Source: Shewanella amazonensis SB2B (GTDB lineage: Bacteria; Pseudomonadota; Gammaproteobacteria; Enterobacterales; Shewanellaceae). From it: a DNA stretch of 64,000 bases. Shown here piece by piece: positions 44,376 through 53,025 of this stretch. Every line of letters begins with the position of its first letter. Within the stretch, counting starts at the first letter, position 1. Where the stretch lies: NCBI RefSeq assembly GCF_000015245.1, contig NC_008700.1, positions 1,928,001 to 1,992,000 on the forward strand, read 5' to 3'. The notes beneath the pieces are model-generated. The model worked only from the letters and a program-made list of their open reading frames with translations, ran no database searches and was not told the origin of the DNA. The position numbers and the translations under genes were made by a program.

Positions 44376-44736
44376 CGGTTTTACACCAGGCGTCCAGTTC
44401 ACTCAGCAGTACGCCATAGTCAGATAACAGAGAGCAACACCCGGTCCTGAGGCCTGATTGCTCTCTGTTCATTTGCCAGTCCGACAAGGTGGCCGCAAGT
44501 CTACAGTAGAATTGGCGCAGTGAAGAGGGCCTGTTTCTGCCTGCTAAACGACGGGTCAGGCTGTCCAGTTCACTTGTACAGGCGATGGCTTCTGCCAACA
44601 GCAAGTCCATGGTGTCATTGGTGATCACCAGGGTATCGAACTTGCACTCCAATCGATTCATTAAGGCATCCAACAAATAAAAGCTGCCTTGCCACTGACG
44701 CATTAAATCGTTGACGCCAGTATTATTTGTGACCAT
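44299..44736 (-). CDS. Hypothetical protein (convergent with ycbK)
   Basis: A 145-residue open frame I do not recognise. The ATG at 44736 has GGAG 7-8 bases before it (44744-44747 on the plus strand), and the central part (LLDALMNRLECKFDTLVITNDTMDLLLAEAIACTSELDSLTRRL) looks like a helical protein. It overlaps the ycbK 3' end by 77 bases, and the tail (APRPHAQTQTGDS) looks non-coding-like, so the true end or reality is uncertain. No domain, signal or membrane segment. Confidence 0.45.
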   Translation of the reverse strand: MVTNNTGVNDLMRQWQGSFYLLDALMNRLECKFDTLVITNDTMDLLLAEAIACTSELDSLTRRLAGRNRPSSLRQFYCRLAATLSDWQMNREQSGLRTGCCSLLSDYGVLLSELDAWCKTVTSCAHAPRPHAQTQTGDSNQRHPA

Positions 44737-44903
44737 GGTGAGTCTCCAGAAGCCAATCCGTTGCAGCGTAACAGCGGCGCCATGGATGAAATGTGAACAA
44801 GATCACAGGCCAACTCTTGATAACCATAAGATTTTCCATGCAGTTACAATTGCAAACTTTGTTTAGCAATTTGTCTGCAGAGGCGCCTAAGTACAGTCTT
44901 GCC

Positions 44904-44932
44904 TTGCCCGGTGTGGGTTGCTGTGTTAGTAT
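44904..44932 (+). promoter_or_regulatory. Promoter of rplY
   Basis: TTGCCC (44904-44909) and TAGTAT (44927-44932) with a 17-base spacer, followed by a GC-only discriminator GCGCGCGC. This is the type of promoter expected of a stringently controlled ribosomal protein gene. Confidence 0.68.
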
Positions 44933-45021
44933 GCGCGCGCTTCGTGTTTGACGGAGCCAGTGTGATTTGGTTGGTCGAAAATCAATTTGCGCTGTAACTT
45001 TCTGATATGAGTGATAAAAAC

Positions 45022-45309
45022 ATGTCTTACACAATTCCTGCACAAACCCGCACTGAGATCGGGAAAGGTTCGAGCCGCCGCCTGCGTCGTGAGGGTAAAG
45101 TTCCTGCTGTTATCTACGGTGTTGGCAAAGAGCCAGTATCCATCGTTTTTGACCACAAGGACATCATCAACATCCAGGCCAACGATGATTTCTACACCAG
45201 CGTTCTGACCATCGTTCTGGACGGCAAAGAAGTAAACGTACGCGCTCAGGCTATGCAGCGTCACGTGTTCAAGCCAATGATTGACCACGTAGACTTCGTT
45301 TACGCTTAA
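45022..45309 (+). CDS. rplY: 50S ribosomal protein L25
   Basis: A 95-residue 5S rRNA-binding protein (short, E. coli-type L25 without the CTC extension). The match is clear in TRTEIGKGSSRRLRREGKVPAVIYG and in LDGKEVNVRAQAMQRHVFKP...HVDFVYA. Two starts are possible: ATG at 45007 (adds MSDKN) and ATG at 45022 (MSYTIPAQT), the latter giving the usual N-terminus. Neither has a strong ribosome site, which fits a gene controlled by its own leader. Monocistronic with terminator. Confidence 0.95.
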   Translation: MSYTIPAQTRTEIGKGSSRRLRREGKVPAVIYGVGKEPVSIVFDHKDIINIQANDDFYTSVLTIVLDGKEVNVRAQAMQRHVFKPMIDHVDFVYA

Positions 45310-45328
45310 TCATTACGCTTTGCCGGAA

Positions 45329-45354
45329 AAAGCGCCCAATGGGCGCTTTTTTTG
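45329..45354 (+). terminator. Terminator after rplY
   Basis: AAAGCGCCC aat GGGCGCTTT followed by further T residues, 20 bases after the stop. Confidence 0.9.
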
Positions 45355-45504
45355 TGTCTGCAGCGTTGGGGTTAACATTTCAGCCCATATTGCACTGTGT
45401 GATTGTCTATCAAGAGAAGAGGGCGAACCTCAGGGGGGGCGACATCCAAGACCAAGTGGCAACACTCTGGTTGCCACCCTATGGCCAAGGTGCGCAGGCT
45501 AACG

Positions 45505-48500
45505 CTAGAGGTCGAAGCTGTAATAGATATCCAGCGACTGGCCAACGGTTCCAGACACAGTTTCCAGATACAGCTGCGACAGCAGATAGTACCTGACCGT
45601 CATTTCGTAGCCTGGATTAAACACTCCCACGCCATACTTCACCATCAGGTTTTCTCCTATGTAGCCACTGATGGCAACCCTTCCTTCATCATTGGTATCC
45701 AGCTGTACGTTGGAGAAGCCAAATTTTTCGACAAGGGATGTCGCCGTGCTGCCAATGTTGCCAATGGCCCCCCCCGACAGGGATGAACTCAGCGACAGTG
45801 CCGCTCCCATCATCAACGCATTGTTGTCGCCGCTGCCGTTGCTGGCAAAGCCTTTACCTTTGAGAATGTAAGACAGGATCTCCGCCTGTTCTTTTGATGG
45901 ATTGGAGAACAGGGTTACCTCGGGCGCCATACCTGTACCCGTGATCCTGACACCGGCAATCAGGTCCTCGTCTTTTATCTCACGAATGGCCTCAATGTTG
46001 AGGTTAGGTAGCTGCGGAGGGCCGACAAACTGAACTTCCCCCTTGGGGATCTTCAGGGTTTGACCCATAAACTTGTAGCTGCCACTGAGCACCTTTACGT
46101 CACCGAAAAGTAAAGGAGGTTTGAAGGCTTGTTGCTGTAATCGCAGGGTACCGTCGAGTCTGCCTTTAAGGCCCATGCCTTCAATTTTAACCTGATCGCC
46201 AACCCGAATATTGAGATCGGCCGTCACACCGTAAGGACTGGTCTTTTGTTCAGCTTCAGCAATGGAGTCATCAAATACCACATCAGGGGATACGGCGACC
46301 CCACCTTCTGCAAGCTGCACTATTTTGATGTTTCCGGTTGGAATATTGACGCTGCCCTTGAGATCCAACATGGCCGCATCAAAAGTAAGAGTCACATCGG
46401 GTGATACGTCGAGTAATGCCATGGGCGGCACTATTACCGCCAGTTTGTCGCCTTTCACGGCCAATTCACCACTGAATTGACCATCGGGCCAGGCGAGGGA
46501 GCCCTCGATGCCCCCTTTACCGTCGCCCATCACCCAGCTGCCATTGAGGCTGGCCTGTTGGCCCGCAAAAGCCAGCAGCATGTCAACATCGCTTATCAGA
46601 GTGGGGTTGGCACTGGCGGAAAATGCCCCATTGGCCAGCGCAAGGTTGCCACTGACCTCAGGCGACATCAGGGTACCGGCCAGTGTGAGCTCGCTGCTTA
46701 TCTCACCTTGGAGGGTATCCAGCTGGGGTAAAAACTCTCTCAGCGCTTCGAGTTGTATCCGGTCAAGATGAATATATCCGCCCAGCGCCCGGTCGGGTGT
46801 CACAGCAATTTCGACGCGGCTATCCAGCGTTGCGAGCCGGGAGGAGCGCAGGTTCAAATCTGCGGTCAGCGTTTCGGGACTGAGACTGGCTTTGGCTGAC
46901 AGCGCTTCAAAGCCCACTTCCACTACTTTGCCTTTGGGTCTTAACAGTGTGACTGAGCCGGGCTCGAACACCAGGCTCAGTTCACCTGCCGGCTTGCGTT
47001 TGGGGCTCCAATCTACAGCGGCGTCGAGGCTGGCTTTGCCTTTCCAGTCCATGTTTGTTGGCAGCAGCTTATCTATAATGGCCCCGGGCTCTCCCCGGAA
47101 ACTGATGGCCACATCACCGGTACTGCCCAGTGTGGCAGGTCTCGGCAGACAAAGCGCATTGTTACCTTGGGTAAAACAAGCCTCGTTCAGGGTACCGCTG
47201 TTACTGGCGAGTTCCCAGGTCAGGTGCAAATCCTGAGATAAGCCCCAGTCACCAAACTCGCTGCCGAGATCAAAGCGGGTGACGCTTGCCTCGATCAGCT
47301 GCGTTTTTTCATCAAACTGGCTTTCCACCACAGTATCGAGGCGGATATCGCCAAAGCTTTCTGCCCGCAGTTTTTGTTTGTTGATATCGCCCTTGGCACC
47401 CAGGGTAACCGACTCAAGTTTGCGACTGCCAAGCTGTAAGGCACTCCCTTTCAGCGACAGGGCAAATTCATGCTTGGCGAACGGTTGGTACAAGCCCTTT
47501 ATCGCGAGTGACTCAAGCTGGGTTGTACCAAATTTAATTGCTTCGCCCTGGGCTTGCAGGTTCACCAAAGGATCTTTGTTGCTACCGCTAACATCCAGAT
47601 TGGCCATAAACTTGCCGTTCAGACCTTCGGCCAGAAGCGATAAATCTGGAGCCAGAATAAGGCCTTGCAGATCCCAGTCGTCTTCAACATTGCCGTTAAG
47701 GGTCAGTTTGGCGCCCATGGCAGTTAATAAAAAGTCCTGTGCACTGAGGTGCAGTTTCTCATTAACTGTTACATCGCCCGTCAGGGTGACTGGAAAACCC
47801 GCCAGTTCGCCGTGAATATCCGCTTGGGAAAGGCTGATTTGCCACTGGTTTTTGACTGTGCCGCGTGTTTCAAAGGTGCCACTGGTTTCAAAGGCGCCAT
47901 CAAGGCTGCCCTTGGGTAAGGTCACGCCTTCCGGCAGCACAAGGGCAGAGGGTGTGAGCTTGTCAAAGCTGACACCCGCTCGCCAGTCCAGGCCGTCGGC
48001 ATAATTCAGTGTGCCACTGAGATGAATATTTCCAGGCTCACCAGACACTGCGGCTTCCGTTATTTCAAGAGACTGCGCCTGATGACTGAGTACGGCGTTA
48101 AGCAAAAGCGGGGTATGAAACGGGGTAATGACATTGCCATTGATACTCGCCTGCTGGGCATTCAGGTTACCGCTTGCCACTACCGAGAGCTCCTGACCCT
48201 GGTATTCTGGCGCCTGCAGCGGCCAACCCACATTTGCCTTGCTCAGGGTAAGCGTAAAGGGCACTTCAGGATTTGTCAGGGCCGCCCCGGCATCCAGCTC
48301 AAAATTCAGGGTACCCTTAGCCTGCACCTTCAGGGTGAGCTGTGACAGGTTGCCGTTGACGTCGAGTTGCAATTGTTGCTCGCCGATATCGGGAAAACGT
48401 GACGGCGAGTGGGTGTTGACATTGAGCTTAAGTGCCATGGGATAGTCCGCAGACAAATCCACAGTACCTTTCAACTCCAACTCGGCTTCAGGGTGTTCGA

Positions 48501-49398
48501 GCTTAAGCTCCTGCAGCGTAAGTGCACTGCCTTCGAAATCCGCTCCCAGCAGCAGGCGACTTATCACTTCGTCCTCACCAAGAATGGCAAGGTGAGTGTC
48601 AGTCAGATCAGCTTTCAGCAATTGCAGGTTCATGGGCAAGGCGATGGTCGGCAAGCTGGCAAGGGGCCAGCTTCCTTCTGTCGGCGCTGCGCTGTCCATG
48701 GCAGTGTTATCGGACGTGATGGTACTGCCTTGAGCCCCGGTATCTGCCTCGCCCGGTATGGGAATGAACACCTGTAAGCCACGGCTTTGTAGCTCGTCGA
48801 CTTTTAGCCCATCCTCCTGCCACTTGGCAGCCGCCATCAGGTAATCGGCACCAAATTTCATGGTATCGACGCGTACATCGACTGACGTTAATTGCGCCTT
48901 ATCCAGGGAGATACTGAAGGGCAAAATCAGCTTTTCAGTCGCGGGTGCGGGCTCGCTTTCACCTTTGGGGAGTTTGTCAGTTTCTATTACCAGGGCTAAG
49001 CCGTCGAGCGACAGATTTTGCACACACAGGCCTTTGGCAAGCAGGCAGGATGGCTGCCATTCCACCAGCAGCGCTTTGCCTTCAACGGCAATTCCATCCA
49101 TGGACCAGCGTATATCACTCAAAGCCAGGTCACGGTTAATAGTGCCGCTGACATAGCTGGCGCTGAAATTGGGCACCAGACTTGCGGCAAGACTTACCGC
49201 GATACGCGCACCAAAGGGGGTACCCAGCACCAACGCCAGCAGCACAAGGAAGAGCAGCGGGATATAAACAACCAATCGGGTAACAAGCTTGAACAGCGGC
49301 CAGGGGTGGTACCAAGGCAATACCTTTGTTACCGGCTTGGGCGTGTTTGGGGAGTCAGAACCCATTGACGGCGTGGTTTGATTCATATCCTGGCTCAT
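45505..49398 (-). CDS. tamB: TamB, inner-membrane-anchored lipid-transport bridge
   Basis: A 1297-residue protein with a single N-terminal membrane anchor (about 42-60, in KLVTRLVVYIPLLFLVLLALVLG) and a very long periplasmic beta-taco body. The C-terminal DUF490 domain (about 950-1297) ends with YSFDL, the piece that docks in the outer-membrane barrel. TamB with TamA forms an envelope-spanning bridge that moves phospholipids and helps insert some outer-membrane proteins. The start at 49398 overlaps the tamA stop (ATGA); an in-frame extension to 49431 lies inside tamA and is unlikely. Both genes form one operon. Confidence 0.95.
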   Translation of the reverse strand: MSQDMNQTTPSMGSDSPNTPKPVTKVLPWYHPWPLFKLVTRLVVYIPLLFLVLLALVLGTPFGARIAVSLAASLVPNFSASYVSGTINRDLALSDIRWSMDGIAVEGKALLVEWQPSCLLAKGLCVQNLSLDGLALVIETDKLPKGESEPAPATEKLILPFSISLDKAQLTSVDVRVDTMKFGADYLMAAAKWQEDGLKVDELQSRGLQVFIPIPGEADTGAQGSTITSDNTAMDSAAPTEGSWPLASLPTIALPMNLQLLKADLTDTHLAILGEDEVISRLLLGADFEGSALTLQELKLEHPEAELELKGTVDLSADYPMALKLNVNTHSPSRFPDIGEQQLQLDVNGNLSQLTLKVQAKGTLNFELDAGAALTNPEVPFTLTLSKANVGWPLQAPEYQGQELSVVASGNLNAQQASINGNVITPFHTPLLLNAVLSHQAQSLEITEAAVSGEPGNIHLSGTLNYADGLDWRAGVSFDKLTPSALVLPEGVTLPKGSLDGAFETSGTFETRGTVKNQWQISLSQADIHGELAGFPVTLTGDVTVNEKLHLSAQDFLLTAMGAKLTLNGNVEDDWDLQGLILAPDLSLLAEGLNGKFMANLDVSGSNKDPLVNLQAQGEAIKFGTTQLESLAIKGLYQPFAKHEFALSLKGSALQLGSRKLESVTLGAKGDINKQKLRAESFGDIRLDTVVESQFDEKTQLIEASVTRFDLGSEFGDWGLSQDLHLTWELASNSGTLNEACFTQGNNALCLPRPATLGSTGDVAISFRGEPGAIIDKLLPTNMDWKGKASLDAAVDWSPKRKPAGELSLVFEPGSVTLLRPKGKVVEVGFEALSAKASLSPETLTADLNLRSSRLATLDSRVEIAVTPDRALGGYIHLDRIQLEALREFLPQLDTLQGEISSELTLAGTLMSPEVSGNLALANGAFSASANPTLISDVDMLLAFAGQQASLNGSWVMGDGKGGIEGSLAWPDGQFSGELAVKGDKLAVIVPPMALLDVSPDVTLTFDAAMLDLKGSVNIPTGNIKIVQLAEGGVAVSPDVVFDDSIAEAEQKTSPYGVTADLNIRVGDQVKIEGMGLKGRLDGTLRLQQQAFKPPLLFGDVKVLSGSYKFMGQTLKIPKGEVQFVGPPQLPNLNIEAIREIKDEDLIAGVRITGTGMAPEVTLFSNPSKEQAEILSYILKGKGFASNGSGDNNALMMGAALSLSSSLSGGAIGNIGSTATSLVEKFGFSNVQLDTNDEGRVAISGYIGENLMVKYGVGVFNPGYEMTVRYYLLSQLYLETVSGTVGQSLDIYYSFDL

Positions 49399-51233
49399 AG
49401 TTCGCTTCCCATAGTCAGGTGTATACGCCACGAGCGCTCCAGCGTATCTGTCTCGGTCAGGCCTACGCCCAAATCGAGTTTGATTGGGCCTATGGGGGAA
49501 ATCCAGTGTACGCCGCCACCAACCGATACCACGGGTTCAAACTTGTCCTTATCAAACGCGTTACCGGCATCAACAAAGGAGCCCAAACGCCACGATGGCG
49601 TCAGATAATATTGATATTCCAGGCTGCCGACTGCGAGGTAGCGACCACCTATGACTTCACGGGCGATTTGCCCATCATCATTGGTGAACTCGATATAGGG
49701 ACCAATTTCCTGAAATGCATAACCGCGAATACTCTGATCGCCGCCGGTGAAATACCTCAGGGACGGTGGCACCAGTGCCAGATCGCCATCGCTCACCAGG
49801 TTCAGACCAAAATCGGCTCTGGCGACGAGGCGATGCTTGGTAAAGAAGGTGTCAATCCATTTGAATTTGGCTTGAAAGCGGCTTAAACGCGTGGCGGAGC
49901 CCAGGCTGGGGTCGGCATAGTCAACACTGTAAGACTGACGGTAACCCCACTTGGGGTCGAGTGTCGCATCCCCCCTGACCGTATTGGACAGACTAAATCC
50001 GGCCAGCAGGAAAGACGGGGAATAATCGGTATCAAACTGGGTGTAGCTCTCGCGGATAAAGTCCAGCGAATACCCCATCAACCAGCCATCGCCCAGAGAC
50101 TGCTGCCTGAGTACCCCCAGCAATTGCTTGCTGGACTCCAACTGACCTGTGTTTCTGAAATCCAGATCTTCGGGTTCATATACCTGGGTCACGCCGTATT
50201 TATCCCGCAGCAGACCGAGTCTCAGTTTTAATTGATCGTCCAGCGGATGGGTGAGGGGAATGGTATAGGTGGTTAAAAATTTGGGACGGTCGGGCGACCA
50301 CTCGATACTGGTTTCCTGAGAGTGGCCGTGGCTGTTAATTTGTGGCGTGCGCCAGGTCACCCTGACCCTGGGCTCGAAGGTACTGTCGCTGCTCGAGCCT
50401 ATATCGCCACCCAAACCCAGCTCGATGGAATGATCCGGACGATTATCCAGTTCAACTTTAATGGGAATTTCCCCGTTCTCGGCCTTATCAAGCTGTGGCA
50501 ATACCTTGGTTGAGCGAAAATAACCGGTCTCCTGCAAGCGGCTGTTCAGCGCCGACAGCCGACGGGTTGCATAAGGGCTTTGGTGCTCAAAGGGAATGAG
50601 TCTATCCAGAAAGCCCTCATCCAGGGTGTGGCCCTCAAAGCTGACATCGCCAAGGCGATATCGGGCGCTGGAATCAAAATGCAGGCTGATGGTAGCGCGA
50701 TTCTCATCGCGGTTTACCCGGATTTCTGCCTTGGTGTATTTGCCATCAAAGTAGCCCCGGGACAGCGCGATGGCGCCAAGCTCGGCTTTAAGATTTTCAT
50801 AGTTGCCGTGATTGAGCACCTGACCCGGCCTCAGGCTGACGCCATCAAGCCAGGTGTCAAAGGCGGCGTCATTCAGCATTTCACCGGCAAAGCGGATGTC
50901 CACCCAATCGATACGGGTTGGCTCACCGGGAGAGACAGTCAGTGTCAGCTCCCACGGACCTTTATCATGGCGAATGAGGTTTTGGTTGAGCTCACCGTGG
51001 TAATAGCCCACTGATTGCAGAGCAGCGTCAACGCTGTCCTGCACATTAAACAGGAAGGCACGCCTTTGTACCTCGGACTCCGGCAGGGAACCCAGGTGTG
51101 CACGGATATTTTTTTCGAGCGCTTCATCTACGCCGCTGACATTTATCCGCAGTAAAGGATCGTTTGCTGCACTGACAGGCAGGGCGCCAAACAGGGCTGC
51201 GGCTGTCAGAGGATATAAAAATTTCACTTTCAA
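49395..51233 (-). CDS. tamA: TamA, Omp85-family outer-membrane protein
   Basis: A 612-residue outer-membrane barrel. Signal peptide 1-22 (ends VSA), three POTRA domains around 25-265, and a 16-strand Omp85 barrel ending in WRIHLTMGSEL. The barrel contains the characteristic RGY (SIRGYAFQEIGP, about 492-503). It is the outer-membrane partner of TamB; the two are translationally coupled. The divergent neighbour is the isoaspartyl peptidase gene. Confidence 0.95.
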   Translation of the reverse strand: MKVKFLYPLTAAALFGALPVSAANDPLLRINVSGVDEALEKNIRAHLGSLPESEVQRRAFLFNVQDSVDAALQSVGYYHGELNQNLIRHDKGPWELTLTVSPGEPTRIDWVDIRFAGEMLNDAAFDTWLDGVSLRPGQVLNHGNYENLKAELGAIALSRGYFDGKYTKAEIRVNRDENRATISLHFDSSARYRLGDVSFEGHTLDEGFLDRLIPFEHQSPYATRRLSALNSRLQETGYFRSTKVLPQLDKAENGEIPIKVELDNRPDHSIELGLGGDIGSSSDSTFEPRVRVTWRTPQINSHGHSQETSIEWSPDRPKFLTTYTIPLTHPLDDQLKLRLGLLRDKYGVTQVYEPEDLDFRNTGQLESSKQLLGVLRQQSLGDGWLMGYSLDFIRESYTQFDTDYSPSFLLAGFSLSNTVRGDATLDPKWGYRQSYSVDYADPSLGSATRLSRFQAKFKWIDTFFTKHRLVARADFGLNLVSDGDLALVPPSLRYFTGGDQSIRGYAFQEIGPYIEFTNDDGQIAREVIGGRYLAVGSLEYQYYLTPSWRLGSFVDAGNAFDKDKFEPVVSVGGGVHWISPIGPIKLDLGVGLTETDTLERSWRIHLTMGSEL

Positions 51234-51375
51234 AGGCGCAAAAGTCCCGGATTGCAGTTGTTACTCCATTGGTTTTTATTGTCGCTGTATCCTGCATGCC
51301 CGGCAAGGCGGGATTGTGTTTGGCGCGCGAAATCGTTAAAAAGAACACACAGTTGTCACACTAAAGCAGAATAAG

Positions 51376-52410
51376 ATGAACAAGTATCCCGCGATATTCA
51401 CAGCCCTTTTTAGTCTTGGAGTAGTCATGACCCCGGCGTCAGCACAAGAAAATCCCTTTGGCATCGCCATTCATGGCGGGGCCGGTACCATTTCCAAGGC
51501 CAGGCTGACGGACGAGCAGGAGCAGGCCTACCGCGACAAATTGGAAGAAGCGGTAAACGCCGGTCACAAAATTCTGGCCAAGGGCGGCGACAGTCTGGAC
51601 GCGGTCAAGGCTGCTATCAATATTCTTGAAGACAGCCCGCTGTTTAATGCCGGTATGGGCGCCGTGTACACCTTTGACGGTACCCATGAACTCGATGCGT
51701 CCATCATGGATGGCAACACCATGAATGCCGGTGCCGTGGCCGGAGTTAAGCACATCAAAAACCCCATCGATTTAGCGTTGGTGGTGATGAATAAATCTGA
51801 TCACGTGATGCTCTCCGGTGTCGGCGCAGAAGAATTTGCCCTGACCCAGGGAATGCCTCTTGTGCCAGCCAACACCTTCGATACCGACAGCCGTTACCAG
51901 CAGCTCCTGGATGCCAAAGCAAAAATTAACGCCGCCGAAAGCGCTGCCAAAGACTTCCATGCATCGGCCACCAGCCTCGACCTTGACTACAAGTTCGGCA
52001 CCGTGGGCGCGGTTGCACTGGACAAAAACGGCAACCTGGCAGCCGGGACCTCGACCGGGGGGATGACGGCCAAGCGTTTTGGTCGTATTGGTGACTCCCC
52101 GGTTATCGGTGCAGGAACTTATGCCGAGAATGGTGTGTGCGCGGTATCTGCTACCGGCCATGGCGAATACTTCATTCGCTATCATGTGGCGGCCGACATT
52201 TGTGCACGGATGAAGTATCAGCAAAAAAATGTCATTCAGGCATCAGATGAGGTGATTAACCAGCGTCTGGTGGAGGCTGGCGGCAGTGGAGGCATTATCG
52301 CGATTGATGCCCAGGGCAATGTGGCGACGCCCTTTAATACTGAGGGCATGTACCGTGCAAGCCGGGTAAATAAGGACGCTCCCTTGATCATGATTTGGCG
52401 CGATAAATAA
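51376..52410 (+). CDS. Isoaspartyl peptidase/L-asparaginase, exported (Ntn hydrolase)
   Basis: A 344-residue enzyme of the plant-type asparaginase family. The signal peptide (about 1-23, ends ASA) makes it periplasmic, unlike the cytoplasmic E. coli IaaA. The proenzyme is expected to cut itself before Thr209 in FGTVGAVALD, which then becomes the N-terminal nucleophile; GTSTGGMTAKRFGRIGDSPVIGAGTYA follows as in the family. It removes beta-aspartyl residues from peptides or hydrolyses asparagine. Which of these is preferred is not shown by sequence. Divergent to tamA. Confidence 0.9.
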   Translation: MNKYPAIFTALFSLGVVMTPASAQENPFGIAIHGGAGTISKARLTDEQEQAYRDKLEEAVNAGHKILAKGGDSLDAVKAAINILEDSPLFNAGMGAVYTFDGTHELDASIMDGNTMNAGAVAGVKHIKNPIDLALVVMNKSDHVMLSGVGAEEFALTQGMPLVPANTFDTDSRYQQLLDAKAKINAAESAAKDFHASATSLDLDYKFGTVGAVALDKNGNLAAGTSTGGMTAKRFGRIGDSPVIGAGTYAENGVCAVSATGHGEYFIRYHVAADICARMKYQQKNVIQASDEVINQRLVEAGGSGGIIAIDAQGNVATPFNTEGMYRASRVNKDAPLIMIWRDK

Positions 52411-52495
52411 CAGATTGATGCAATCGAATCCCTCGGCAGGCAATCACCGCAGTTTTTTCCTACACTTGGAAGGTAACAACTGACAGGGGAATGCA

Positions 52496-52912
52496 ATGGA
52501 TTCAATTAAAGTCAGGGAGCATATGGACAGGCAAGCCGTATTGCTCAAACCTGATATGACGCTTGCCACGGCCGTAGAGCTGTTGTTGGAAAACAAAAAA
52601 AATGGGGCACCCGTGGTAGATAATGACAAGCATCTGGTGGGCTTTTTATCCCAGCAGGACTGTTTGGCCACCATGCTCAAAAGCAGCTATCACTGTGATT
52701 TAACAGCAACCGTGGCGGATGTGATGCGCACCGATGTGCTGCAGGTATCGCCAGATGACAGCGTCCTGCGGCTGGCCGAGCAAATGACAGGCGCCAAGCC
52801 CAAAATCTACCCCGTGGTGGATAACGGCAAGGTGATTGGCATTATCAACCGGACTCACGTGCTGGCTGCGATGAATGTCTATATGCAGCAATGCTATCTG
52901 GCACCGGCCTGA
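52496..52912 (+). CDS. CBS domain protein
   Basis: A 138-residue protein made of two CBS motifs (about 8-60 and 75-128), for example GAPVVDNDKHLVGFLSQQD and IYPVVDNGKVIGIINRTHVL. CBS pairs bind adenine nucleotides and serve as sensors, but a stand-alone one like this has no obvious effector. ATG 52496 lacks a strong ribosome site. A terminator follows. Confidence 0.85.
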   Translation: MDSIKVREHMDRQAVLLKPDMTLATAVELLLENKKNGAPVVDNDKHLVGFLSQQDCLATMLKSSYHCDLTATVADVMRTDVLQVSPDDSVLRLAEQMTGAKPKIYPVVDNGKVIGIINRTHVLAAMNVYMQQCYLAPA

Positions 52913-52932
52913 TTGTTTGATGTTATCCGCTT

Positions 52933-52960
52933 AAAAAGCCCTGCCAGTCAGGGCTTTTTT
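52933..52960 (+). terminator. Terminator after the CBS gene
   Basis: AAAGCCCTG ccagt CAGGGCTTT followed by T residues, 21 bases after the stop. Confidence 0.88.
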
Positions 52961-53025
52961 CATACCCAAATGCCGCACTTCTTGTTAGGATCCCTGGTCT
53001 TTGTTTCAGGCAATGGAAACCGGTT

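Noticed and set aside
45403..45786. 127-codon plus-strand frame after rplY
   Set aside because: Most of it is antisense to the conserved C-terminus of tamB; the first part is intergenic without a ribosome site.
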